A stretch of DNA of 30,404 bases from an uncultured Collinsella sp. (GTDB lineage: Bacteria > Actinomycetota > Coriobacteriia > Coriobacteriales > Coriobacteriaceae). How positions within the stretch are numbered: position 1 is the first letter of the stretch; the number at the start of each line of letters is the position of its first letter. Below, piece by piece: positions 1 to 6,401 of this stretch. The stretch covers positions 1 through 30,404 of the forward strand of contig CATVYG010000029.1 of the NCBI GenBank assembly GCA_958348225.1, given 5' to 3'. The position numbers were made by a program, and so were the translations under genes. The notes beneath the pieces were generated by a model. The model did not search any database. It was not told the DNA's origin and worked only from the letters and a program-made list of their open reading frames with translations.

Positions 1-372
1 CCTACGTTCCTCAAAGAATTGTTAGATTAAAAGTAACAGACCGGATGAAGATACGCGCGACGGGGGCGAGGCGAATGGCTGAACGGTATCGATACGCGGG
101 TTCAACGGTATTATATTGACCACATAGCTCCTGAATCCGCAGTTGATTAGAAACAGAAGGGCCCACCTGCGGGAACCCAGAGAGACGACGATTCGGGGCT
201 CCCACCCCCGTTGATTAAGTCATTGGCTGCACCGCGCTCCTCGAAGCCGAAAATATGCTATCTGGACAAACCGCGCTGAGCTGGTAAAATTAACATACGC
301 GGAAATACGCTACTTGCGCTATTTGCGCGTGTTTTAACAAAATTAGCACAGGTCAGGGTCATTCTGACCCCG
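1..372. other. Gene-free stretch, probable end of an integrated element
   Basis: No reading frame here has a credible start, ribosome binding site or recognisable protein. The stretch is followed directly by a tRNA-Pro 3' fragment, so it may be the outer end of an element integrated at that tRNA. Two things are visible: a promoter-like pair at 263-290, and short inverted repeats at 356-370 (GGGTCA-TTC-TGACCC) abutting the tRNA fragment, the kind of arrangement that could bind a recombinase. Both readings are inference. Confidence 0.4.
263..290 (+). promoter_or_regulatory. Promoter-like sequence upstream of the tRNA fragment
   Basis: TGGACA at 263-268 and TAAAAT at 285-290 are separated by 16 bases and resemble -35 and -10 boxes. 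A transcript would run into the tRNA-Pro remnant and its terminator, with no coding sequence. It may be a chance match or a promoter carried by an element end. Confidence 0.25.
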
Positions 373-417
373 CTGGGGGTCAAGGGGTCGCTGGTTCGAA
401 TCCAGTCGTCCCGACCA
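373..417 (+). pseudogene. 3' part of tRNA-Pro(GGG), 5' half missing
   Basis: Reading back from the CCA at 415-417: discriminator A414, acceptor 3' strand CGTCCCG 407-413, T arm GCTGG-TTCGAAT-CCAGT 390-406, variable loop GGGTC 385-389, anticodon stem 3' strand TCAAG 380-384 and anticodon loop CTGGGGG 373-379 with anticodon GGG. An acceptor partner CGGGACG and a 5' anticodon strand CTTGA should lie upstream but do not occur in 1-372. The remnant therefore starts at the anticodon loop. A break there is typical of tRNA-targeting integrases, which leave the intact tRNA at the other end of the element. The acceptor pattern and discriminator A fit proline tRNA. It is not a functional tRNA as it stands. 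Confidence 0.7.
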
Positions 418-430
418 GAAGTTTGCAGGT

Positions 431-455
431 CAGGCACCTAGTGCCTGGCTTTTTT
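431..455 (+). terminator. Rho-independent terminator of the tRNA-Pro unit
   Basis: CAGGCAC (431-437), a 3-base loop and GTGCCTG (441-447) form a perfect 7-bp stem followed by a run of six T from 450. It lies 13 bases after the CCA end, where a tRNA terminator is expected, which supports this side as the original chromosomal flank. Confidence 0.75.
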
Positions 456-520
456 ATTTAATTGCTTAAAGCAACAAAGAATCAACGACTGCACCGCTCG
501 ATACGTATGCGAATCAAAAC

Positions 521-577
521 GTGTACGTCAGCCTCCAAAATCGAAAATTTTCGAAATGTTTGGAGGCTGATGTACAC
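521..577. repeat. 57-base near-perfect inverted repeat
   Basis: Arms 521-539 and 559-577 are complementary over 19 bases with a single G-T wobble. The loop contains a second perfect palindrome of 14 bases, TCGAAAATTTTCGA (541-554). There is no T run on either side, so it does not look like a standard terminator. It could be an operator, an RNA element in a long leader, or a small palindromic mobile repeat. Confidence 0.75.
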
Positions 578-639
578 AAATGCATGGTCTCGCCCCGCCC
601 ACAACACCCTCCACATGTCTGGACTCTCTATGGCTTGGC

Positions 640-668
640 TGGATAGACATCGCCGGAACGGGTATAGT
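640..668 (+). promoter_or_regulatory. Candidate promoter of the phosphatidyltransferase operon
   Basis: TGGATA (640-645) and TATAGT (663-668) are 17 bases apart. The -10 matches consensus at five of six positions, the -35 at four. Transcription would start near 675, about 30 bases before the GTG start chosen for the next gene. Confidence 0.4.
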
Positions 669-704
669 ATCGAAAGTTTTGTCGTTAACCAGCGGGGGAG
701 TCCT

Positions 705-1409
705 GTGGGCATCAAAAAGAAGATCAAAAAGGAGCTTATCGGCACTTCCGATTACCCGTCGAATAAGATCTTTACGATCTCCAATTTCATCACCTTTACG
801 CGCCTGATCCTCACCCTGGTATTTCTGTACCTATTTGTGACGGATAACAACCGCGTCATCGCCATCGTTATCTACGCCGTTGCCGCCTCCACCGACTGGA
901 TGGACGGCCAGATCGCCCGCATGACTAAGACGGTCTCATGGCTCGGCAAGGTCATGGATCCCATCTGCGACCGTGCGCTGCTGTTCACCGGCGTGCTGGG
1001 ACTGGTGGTTCGCGGAGAGCTGCCAATCTGGGTCTGCGTGCTCATTATTGGCCGCGACATCTATCTGGGCATCGGCACGCTTATCGTTCGTCATTATCAC
1101 CGTCGCCCCATCGATGTCGTCTTCCCCGGAAAGATTGCCACAGCGCTGCTCATGACCGGATTCTCGCTCATGCTGCTCGGTTTCCCCGTTGTTGACGGCC
1201 TGCAACTTTTACCTTCAACCCTCACGGCCTTCCCGGGCCTCAACGGAAGCTCGGTGCCCCTCGGCATCTTCTTTGTGTACGGCGGCGTGATCTTCTCCAT
1301 GCTCACGGCTGTCATCTACTCCATTAAGGGCGGAGCGGCCATTAAACAGGCTCTCACGCATCCCGAGGACGAGGACATCGACTTTCTGAACCCTGAAATC
1401 GAAGACTGA
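705..1409 (+). CDS. CDP-alcohol phosphatidyltransferase (PgsA-type)
   Basis: A polytopic membrane enzyme that transfers a phosphatidyl group from CDP-diacylglycerol to an alcohol. The signature D-G-x2-A-R-x8-G-x3-D-x3-D is complete in DGQIARMTKTVSWLGKVMDP continuing to the last Asp. Several hydrophobic segments follow. Start: GTG 705 is preceded by GGGGGAG at 694-700 and gives 234 residues beginning MGIKKKIKKE, a normal basic end before the first membrane segment; a frame open from TTG 462 lacks support. It leads a plus-strand cluster with an FHA protein and a MerR regulator, the order seen for pgsA2 in mycobacteria (Rv1822, Rv1827, Rv1828). The acceptor alcohol cannot be read from sequence; glycerol-phosphate is the default. 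A second, clearer pgsA lies at 21626-22264, so this one may have a different acceptor. Confidence 0.85.
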   Translation: MGIKKKIKKELIGTSDYPSNKIFTISNFITFTRLILTLVFLYLFVTDNNRVIAIVIYAVAASTDWMDGQIARMTKTVSWLGKVMDPICDRALLFTGVLGLVVRGELPIWVCVLIIGRDIYLGIGTLIVRHYHRRPIDVVFPGKIATALLMTGFSLMLLGFPVVDGLQLLPSTLTAFPGLNGSSVPLGIFFVYGGVIFSMLTAVIYSIKGGAAIKQALTHPEDEDIDFLNPEIED

Positions 1410-1475
1410 TTCGTTGGGGTATGATTACGTACGGTTCATTATTTGCGGCACGTCCGCGATAAGTTAGGGGTTGTC

Positions 1476-1910
1476 ATGGACAACATGGTTAACAATATGC
1501 CTCAGAATGATAAGACTGCTGACGCTACCTGCGTATTCCGCGTGCCTTCAAGCGACGTCACCGTTCCCGACCTCATGGCCAACGTGCGCATCACCGCCCC
1601 CGTTCTGTCCATCGTCAAGGGTCCGCAGACTGGTGCCGCCTTTGAGCTCGAGGACGACGTGACCACCATCGGCCGCGATCCCGCGAACGGCATCTTCCTC
1701 AACGACATGACTGTTTCGCGCAGCCACGCGCGCATTATTCGCGAGGGCCTCGGCGCTCGCATCGAGGACCTGGGCTCGCTCAATGGTACCTGGGTCGACG
1801 GTGCCATTGTCAATGCAGCCCCGCTGCACGACGGTTCTTCCGTTCAGATCGGTACGTTTACGCTCATCTACCACGAGAGCACGCCGGAGCGCATCGAAAC
1901 CGGTGAGTAG
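1476..1910 (+). CDS. GarA/OdhI-like FHA-domain protein
   Basis: A small cytoplasmic phosphothreonine-binding protein of 144 residues. One FHA domain fills roughly residues 45-130, with the usual conserved blocks TIGRDPANGIFL, VSRSHAR and LGSLNGTWV carrying the Arg, Ser and Asn that contact phosphothreonine. Ahead of it, the N-terminal segment DATCVFRV resembles the ETTSVFRA phosphorylation motif of mycobacterial GarA; the Thr next to the VFR block is kept, the preceding Thr is Ala. In GarA, phosphorylation there makes the FHA domain bind its own tail and switches off control of 2-oxoglutarate enzymes. Whether the targets are the same here is unknown. ATG 1476 follows AGGGG (1466-1470); a frame open from TTG 1443 lacks such a site. 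The next gene starts three bases after the stop, so they are co-transcribed. Confidence 0.85.
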   Translation: MDNMVNNMPQNDKTADATCVFRVPSSDVTVPDLMANVRITAPVLSIVKGPQTGAAFELEDDVTTIGRDPANGIFLNDMTVSRSHARIIREGLGARIEDLGSLNGTWVDGAIVNAAPLHDGSSVQIGTFTLIYHESTPERIETGE

Positions 1911-1913
1911 GGC

Positions 1914-2792
1914 ATGGCCGAACGCAACTATCTGAGTATCGGCCAAGTCGTCAACCTACTTCGAGGCGCATACCCCGATCTTTCGAACTCAAAAATTAGA
2001 TTTCTAGAGGATGAGGGGCTCATTACCCCTCATCGTACGCCTAAGGGATACCGTCAGTACTCTAAGGAGGACGTTGATCGCCTGGAGGTCATCCTGCACT
2101 TGCAGAAGACCCGCTACATGCCGCTCAACGTGATTAAGCAGCGCTTGGAAAACGCCACGGACTTGTCAACGCTCGCCTACGAGGTGGGCTTGCTGTCCGA
2201 TGTTCCGCTCAAGACGGAGCCCAAGGAGACTAAGCAAAAGCTGCATCCCATCGAGACCATTCCCGATATGCTGGGCGTCGAGATTTCGTTTATCCGTTCG
2301 CTCGCCGAGAACGACCTCATTCGCATCATCAAGAGCCCGCAAAATCGTGAGCTCGTCGATGGTCGCGATTTTCCGATCATCCGCTACTGCTCCGAGCTGT
2401 CGCGCTTCCATATCGAGCCGCGCAACCTGCGTCAGTACGTGTCTTCCGCCAACCGCGAGTCCTCGATGTTTGAGCAGGTGCTCGTGAGCATGCTCGGCAT
2501 GGATACCTCCGATGACGAGCGCGACGCCAAGCTCGAGCGTGCGTTTAAGAAGCTTCACGACCTGACGGAAGGTGTGCACACCGCGCTGCTCAAGAACCGC
2601 GTTTTTGAGTCGCTCAACGCCGTGGTCGAGGACGCCGACATCGATGCACTCGATGAGGAAATCACTCGCTCCGAGTCCACCAAGGCCAAAAACGAAGAGA
2701 CAGCCATGCCGGCTTCGCACGAGGATTCTCTCGTAAAGCCGCTCAAGGTCGTCGCCCCTTCGCAATCCGGCACCGCCACCGCAGGCAAATAA
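1914..2792 (+). CDS. MerR-family transcriptional regulator (Rv1828-like)
   Basis: The first 75 residues are a MerR winged helix-turn-helix: YLSIGQVVNLL, then SNSKIRFLEDEGLITPHRTP, then GYRQYSKEDVDRLEVI. The remaining 215 residues have no metal-binding cysteine cluster, so this is not a metal sensor. The tail beyond about residue 245 is charged and Ala/Ser/Thr-rich, probably disordered. Length is 292 residues, longer than Rv1828 of M. tuberculosis, which sits in the same place after garA. Its start lies three bases after the FHA stop, so translation is probably coupled. The target genes and ligand are unknown. Confidence 0.85.
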   Translation: MAERNYLSIGQVVNLLRGAYPDLSNSKIRFLEDEGLITPHRTPKGYRQYSKEDVDRLEVILHLQKTRYMPLNVIKQRLENATDLSTLAYEVGLLSDVPLKTEPKETKQKLHPIETIPDMLGVEISFIRSLAENDLIRIIKSPQNRELVDGRDFPIIRYCSELSRFHIEPRNLRQYVSSANRESSMFEQVLVSMLGMDTSDDERDAKLERAFKKLHDLTEGVHTALLKNRVFESLNAVVEDADIDALDEEITRSESTKAKNEETAMPASHEDSLVKPLKVVAPSQSGTATAGK

Positions 2793-2832
2793 CCTCAGCT
2801 GAAATTTCGGCAACCCATTGAAAGGTCATGCA

Positions 2833-3363
2833 ATGTACGACTTCGAATCTCAAATCGTCGACATCCCCGACTATCCCGAGCCCGGAGTCATCTTTAAAGA
2901 CATCACGCCGCTCTTTGGCAATCCCGAGGCGCTCAAAGCCATGACCGATGCCCTCGCCGAACACTTTGCCGGCATGGGAATCACCAAGGTCGTGGGTCCC
3001 GAGGCTCGCGGCTTTATGGTTGGCGTACCGGTGGCTGTAGCCCTTGGCGCCGGCTTTGTTCCCGCACGTAAACCGGGCAAGCTGCCGCGCGAGACCGTGA
3101 GCCAGAGCTATGAGCTCGAGTACGGCACCGATTCAATTGAGATCCATGCCGACGCTATCAGCTCTAAAGATACCGTGTTGATTCTGGACGACTTGGTCGC
3201 GACGGGCGGAACCGTCGAGGCAACAGGTAAACTGGTGCGAGATATGGGCGCAAAGCTTGTCGGTTACGGTTGTATCCTTGAGCTTGCGTTTCTCAACCCG
3301 CGCGAGAAGCTCACGCCGTCTAATGACGATGTGGAGCTCTTTAGTCTGGTGACGGTGGACTAG
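2833..3363 (+). CDS. apt: Adenine phosphoribosyltransferase
   Basis: Purine salvage: adenine plus PRPP gives AMP and pyrophosphate, in the cytoplasm. The PRPP-binding signature VLILDDLVATGGTVEA is intact, and the N-terminal DIPDYPEPGVIFKDITPLF and middle GPEARGFMVGVPVA blocks are typical of Apt. ATG 2833 is preceded by GAAAGG (2820-2825) at seven bases; an upstream TTG at 2818 overlaps that site and is unlikely. The product is 176 residues, normal for the family. It lies 40 bases after the MerR gene and 32 before the NlpC/P60 gene on the same strand. Confidence 0.93.
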   Translation: MYDFESQIVDIPDYPEPGVIFKDITPLFGNPEALKAMTDALAEHFAGMGITKVVGPEARGFMVGVPVAVALGAGFVPARKPGKLPRETVSQSYELEYGTDSIEIHADAISSKDTVLILDDLVATGGTVEATGKLVRDMGAKLVGYGCILELAFLNPREKLTPSNDDVELFSLVTVD

Positions 3364-3395
3364 CCGTTACCCTTAGTTACTGGAAAGGAAGCTAC

Positions 3396-4517
3396 ATGCG
3401 CACAGCAAACACGCACAAAAACATGGCACGCTGCGCTGCTACGGCAACCCTCGCTTGTGTTTTGGGCTTGGGCCTCGCGGCTCCTGCCTACGCCGATACC
3501 GCATCCGACCTTGCCGCCGCTCGTACGAAGCTCGAGCAGATTGGCACCCAAACCCAGCAAATTCATGAAGAACTCTCCGCACAGACGCAGGAGCTTGATC
3601 AGACTGCAGGCGAGATCACGCAAAAGCAGCAAGAGATTGCGGAGGGTCAGGCAAAGCTTTCGAGCTACGTTGCCGGTGAGTACAAGACTGGCGGTCTGAG
3701 TCTCCTTCAGGTTCTGACGGGCGTCGACGATCTGGGCGACATGCTCAACCGTCTGTTCTACTACGGCAAGGTTTCCGACAAGCAGGCCCAGACCATTCAG
3801 GAGGTCAAGGACCTTAAGCAGCAGCTCACCGATAAGCAGACCGAGCAGGAGAAGAACGTCGCCGCGACGCAGAAGAAGGTCGACGAGCTCAATGCCCAGC
3901 AGGCTGAGGCCCAGAGTGTCGTGAACTCCCTGGATTCACAGCTGCAGGCCGAGCTTGCTGCCGAGGCCGAGGCCAACGCCGCGCTTCAGGCTGGCATCAA
4001 TGCCAGCACCGCCGAAAAGGCCACGGTGAGCAACGACACTGCCGGTACGACCGAGAACACCAACAATGGTGGCGGTACGACCAACAACGGCGGCGGCAAC
4101 ACGCCCGCGCCCGCGCCCGCTCCTGCCCCCACGCCGCAGCCCGTGACGCCCGCTCCGACTCCGACGCCTTCCGCACCGAGCCAGTCCGTTGACGGCGGTA
4201 CCGTTGTTTCGCGCGCCTACAGCAAGCTCGGATACGCTTATTCCTGGGGCGGCATTGGACCGAACAGCTTTGACTGCTCCGGTTTTGTAAGCTATTGCCT
4301 CACGGGCCGCTATTGCCGCCTGGGCACCACCGGCACCTTCATGGGTTGGACCCGCGTGTCCGATCCGCAACCCGGCGATGTTGTGGTTAACTCCTACCAT
4401 ACAGGCATCTATATCGGTAATGGTCAGATGATCCATGCTTCCGACTACAAAACGGGCGTCATCATCAGCTCCGTCGCTGCTGGCATGAACAACAATTACA
4501 TTTTCGTGCGCTACTAA
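3396..4517 (+). CDS. Secreted coiled-coil NlpC/P60 peptidoglycan hydrolase
   Basis: An exported cell-wall endopeptidase of 373 residues. Residues 1-33 are a signal peptide with a hydrophobic core and cleavage site AYA-D. Residues 35-200 form a long Glu/Gln/Lys-rich coiled coil like that of PcsB/RipA-type hydrolases. Residues 215-263 are a flexible linker, first Asn/Gly/Thr then alternating Pro-Ala and Pro-Thr. Residues 267-373 are an NlpC/P60 domain with catalytic Cys294 in DCSGFV, His335 in HTGIYIG and a third polar residue His347 in MIHAS. The coiled coil in related proteins keeps the enzyme inactive until FtsEX or a partner binds; that is inference here. ATG 3396 follows GGAAAGGA at good spacing. 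A strong terminator follows directly, so the cluster ends here. Confidence 0.9.
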   Translation: MRTANTHKNMARCAATATLACVLGLGLAAPAYADTASDLAAARTKLEQIGTQTQQIHEELSAQTQELDQTAGEITQKQQEIAEGQAKLSSYVAGEYKTGGLSLLQVLTGVDDLGDMLNRLFYYGKVSDKQAQTIQEVKDLKQQLTDKQTEQEKNVAATQKKVDELNAQQAEAQSVVNSLDSQLQAELAAEAEANAALQAGINASTAEKATVSNDTAGTTENTNNGGGTTNNGGGNTPAPAPAPAPTPQPVTPAPTPTPSAPSQSVDGGTVVSRAYSKLGYAYSWGGIGPNSFDCSGFVSYCLTGRYCRLGTTGTFMGWTRVSDPQPGDVVVNSYHTGIYIGNGQMIHASDYKTGVIISSVAAGMNNNYIFVRY

Positions 4518-4540
4518 TTTATTACTGCAGCGAACGAACG

Positions 4541-4580
4541 TGGGCCTCGCGATCTTGAGTCACGAGGCCCATTCTTTTTT
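4541..4580 (+). terminator. Terminator after the NlpC/P60 gene
   Basis: TGGGCCTCG (4541-4549) pairs perfectly with CGAGGCCCA (4563-4571), followed by TTCTTTTTT. A classic intrinsic terminator 24 bases after the stop codon. Confidence 0.85.
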
Positions 4581-4598
4581 CCCTTACCGTTTGGCATA

Positions 4599-4647
4599 TG
4601 ATCAGTACGGCTATCTAGTATTCAAAACTAGATAGCCGTACTGATCA
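4599..4647. promoter_or_regulatory. Perfect 21-bp inverted repeat at the degV promoter
   Basis: Arms 4599-4619 and 4627-4647 are perfectly complementary over 21 bases around a 7-base loop. The right arm covers the position expected for the -35 element of the TATAAT box at 4662-4667. There is no T run, so it is more like an operator or leader-type hairpin than a terminator. CAAAACTAGATAGCC (4623-4637) recurs with one change upstream of the DUF1836 regulator gene (6283-6297, other strand). Confidence 0.75.
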
Positions 4648-4661
4648 ATCAAAAAGATGGC

Positions 4662-4667
4662 TATAAT
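4662..4667 (+). promoter_or_regulatory. -10 box of the degV promoter
   Basis: A perfect TATAAT 29 bases before the ATG. No good -35 box is present; the sequence 17 bases upstream lies inside the right arm of the inverted repeat, suggesting a promoter that depends on or is blocked by a DNA-binding protein. Confidence 0.55.
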
Positions 4668-4696
4668 TGTTGGGGAACAATTAGAAAGGACCCTCA

Positions 4697-5563
4697 ATGA
4701 GCTGGGCACTTATCTCCGATTCGAGCTGCAATCTTCGCGATTGGCAACCAACCGCACCTCATACCACCTTTGCATTTGCACCCCTTAAGATCCGAGTGGG
4801 GGAGCGTGAATTCGTTGACGACCTCTCGCTCGATGTTCACGAGCTCAATTGCGCCGTGCAGGCGGAGTCGAGCGCTTCTTCGAGCGCCTGTCCAAGCGTA
4901 GGGGAGTGGGCCGAACTCTTCAGACTTGCCGACAAGACGATCTGCATGCCCATCTCTGAGGGCGTCTCGGGAAGCTACAATGCTGCTGCTACGGCACGCG
5001 ATATGGTACTTGCCGAGGAGCCCAACCGCCAGATTCACCTGGTCAATTCGCGGGCAGCGGGCGGCAAGATGGACCTGATCTTCTTACTGTTTGATCGATA
5101 TCTTGCGTGTAACCCGGATGTTTCCTTTGAGGACGCCTGCGCTTACTTTGATAGCTTGGAGCAGAACAGCAAGATCCTCTTTAGCCTGTGTAATTACGAA
5201 AACCTTGCGAAGGCCGGACGCATTCCTAAGGCAGCCGGCGTCATTGCCAACAAGCTCAATATCCGCATTTTGGGCACGGCGAGCGAAGCGGGCAAAATTG
5301 AACTCGTTGGGCACACGCGCGGCGAAAAGAAGATGCTCACCAAGATTGTCGACACCATGGAGGCCGAGGGTTTCACGGGCGGCGAGGTCATCATCGATCA
5401 CGTTGAGAACGAATCTGGAGCCCAGGCGCTTACCAGCCGCATTGTGGAGCGCTGGCCAGGCTCCAAGACTATCATCATGCCCTGTAACGGGTTAGATTCA
5501 TACTATGCCGAGATGCACGGCCTCATCATCGGCTACGGCATGGACGTGGCTTCGGGCCGATAA
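4697..5563 (+). CDS. DegV-family fatty-acid-binding protein
   Basis: A 288-residue DegV/FakB-type protein. Such proteins hold a fatty acid and, in FakB, present it to the kinase FakA. The family pattern is visible: N-terminal LISDSSCNL, a SSACPSVGEW block, the acid-binding loop ISEGVSGSYNAA, VNSRAAGG in place of the usual Asp-Ser-x-x-Ser motif, and LAKAGRI followed by a region rich in small residues. The weakened VNSRAAGG block makes it a divergent member. No FakA is in the window. ATG 4697 follows AGAAAGGA. It stands alone between terminators and converges on the DUF1836 regulator gene, with which it shares a probable operator sequence; its control by that regulator is an inference. Confidence 0.85.
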   Translation: MSWALISDSSCNLRDWQPTAPHTTFAFAPLKIRVGEREFVDDLSLDVHELNCAVQAESSASSSACPSVGEWAELFRLADKTICMPISEGVSGSYNAAATARDMVLAEEPNRQIHLVNSRAAGGKMDLIFLLFDRYLACNPDVSFEDACAYFDSLEQNSKILFSLCNYENLAKAGRIPKAAGVIANKLNIRILGTASEAGKIELVGHTRGEKKMLTKIVDTMEAEGFTGGEVIIDHVENESGAQALTSRIVERWPGSKTIIMPCNGLDSYYAEMHGLIIGYGMDVASGR

Positions 5564-5582
5564 TGTCCAACTAGACAAACGC

Positions 5583-5626
5583 ACGGGCGGGATAAGGGGC
5601 CACTGGCCTCTTATCCCGCCCGTTTT
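5583..5626 (+). terminator. Terminator after degV
   Basis: ACGGGCGGGATAAG (5583-5596) and its perfect complement (5610-5623) enclose a further GGCC/GGCC pair, then TTTTAT. The stem also lies 10 bases beyond the end of the convergent gene and may slow transcription from that side, though the minus-strand T run is poor. Confidence 0.8.
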
Positions 5627-5635
5627 ATACCTCGG

Positions 5636-6247
5636 TTAGCTATTAAACCCATTGAACTTTAGATAGCTCATCAGGTAGGCCTTCGAAACGAAGGACGATA
5701 CTGCACTGCGTACAAGCAGCGACTCGCGCGTAACCTGATGTGCGGTATCGGGCACGGGAGTCTGCTCGACGGAAAACGCCGCACGAATCGATGCCTCAAG
5801 TTGATCGACTACATAATCGAAAGCCGTCGGAGCGTCATAGCTCAAGCGCTGAATATTAAAAAGCGCCTGAACCGCAGCGATAGGCAGCACCTGCTTAAAG
5901 ATACAAATGGCGATGAGACGCGCAATCTGCTCACGGCCATACTGCTTTTTAACCGGAGCAGGAACGAGGCCGACCTTCACGTAGTTATTGATCATCGATG
6001 GCGTGATAACGGGTTGCTCTACGCAAATCGAAAGCGGCTCCATCCACTGCGCAACATATTCAATAACCTGATCGCGATAGAGCGATACGTTGGGCAGCTG
6101 GTCATAGCGTGGCAGGCTCAAAGTGTTAAGTTTACCCACCATATCGGACTGAATAAATGCGTCCGGCAGTACCGTCGGTTGAATATCCTCCGGCTTAATG
6201 CCGACCGACGTATCGGACATCGGGATAACATGTTTGACGTGGTTCAT
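5636..6247 (-). CDS. DUF1836 (YkrK-type) DNA-binding regulator
   Basis: A cytoplasmic protein of 203 residues. Residues 80-130 match the DUF1836 pattern, a MerR-like winged-helix region: ITPSMINNYVKVGLVPAPVK, then KQYGREQIARLIAICIFKQV. B. subtilis YkrK, a member of this family, represses htpX; other members are uncharacterised. ATG 6247 is chosen because GGAGG lies six bases upstream on the minus strand; a frame open to 6376 would run through the promoter and a hairpin. The motif CAAAACTAGATAACC in its upstream region matches the degV operator at 14 of 15 positions, so the protein may repress both itself and degV. The ligand could be a lipid-related signal, but nothing in the sequence shows that. 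Confidence 0.8.
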   Translation of the reverse strand: MNHVKHVIPMSDTSVGIKPEDIQPTVLPDAFIQSDMVGKLNTLSLPRYDQLPNVSLYRDQVIEYVAQWMEPLSICVEQPVITPSMINNYVKVGLVPAPVKKQYGREQIARLIAICIFKQVLPIAAVQALFNIQRLSYDAPTAFDYVVDQLEASIRAAFSVEQTPVPDTAHQVTRESLLVRSAVSSFVSKAYLMSYLKFNGFNS

Positions 6248-6282
6248 CAGAGGCCTCCGTTCGTTTGCTATATTGTATTCTA

Positions 6283-6297
6283 GGTTATCTAGTTTTG
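6283..6297 (-). promoter_or_regulatory. Putative operator upstream of the DUF1836 gene
   Basis: On the minus strand this reads CAAAACTAGATAACC and differs by one base from 4623-4637 at the degV inverted repeat. It lies 36 bases upstream of the regulator start, where a promoter must be, and includes CTAG repeats (CTAGGTTATCTAG). Confidence 0.5.
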
Positions 6298-6316
6298 CAT
6301 ACCACATAGCCGCTAA

Positions 6317-6361
6317 GTAAAAGTGGTTGGACTGCACATTGATGCATCGTCCAACCACTTT
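6317..6361 (-). terminator. Terminator after trxB
   Basis: A perfect 13-bp stem (6320-6332 with 6349-6361) is followed on the minus strand by TTTTACTT. It lies 40 bases beyond the trxB stop and separates trxB from the regulator promoter. Confidence 0.7.
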
Positions 6362-6401
6362 GTTTAAAGATAGCAACCTTACATAAGATATATTATCGTA
6401 C

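Larger units (their letters stand above)
418..704. other. Leader region before the phosphatidyltransferase gene
   Basis: This stretch holds the tRNA terminator, a large hairpin (521-577) and a weak promoter. An in-frame TTG at 462 would extend the downstream gene by 81 codons, but that extension crosses the hairpin, is rich in Arg and His, and has no family resemblance, so I treat it as non-coding. Confidence 0.6.

Noticed and set aside
11..205. 64-codon minus-strand frame at the window start
   Set aside because: GTG start without ribosome binding site, no recognisable motif, and composition not typical of a protein; treated as non-coding.
351..417. 3' end of tmRNA (ssrA) instead of tRNA
   Set aside because: The acceptor and anticodon-loop reading fits tRNA-Pro(GGG), and no tag-peptide frame or complementary 5' end occurs in the 350 bases upstream.
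2166..2813. 215-codon minus-strand frame opposite the MerR gene
   Set aside because: Shadow of a clear gene, no start signal.
5636..6376. Longer DUF1836 protein starting at 6376
   Set aside because: The extra 43 residues come from the promoter and terminator region; GGAGG before ATG 6247 fixes the start.
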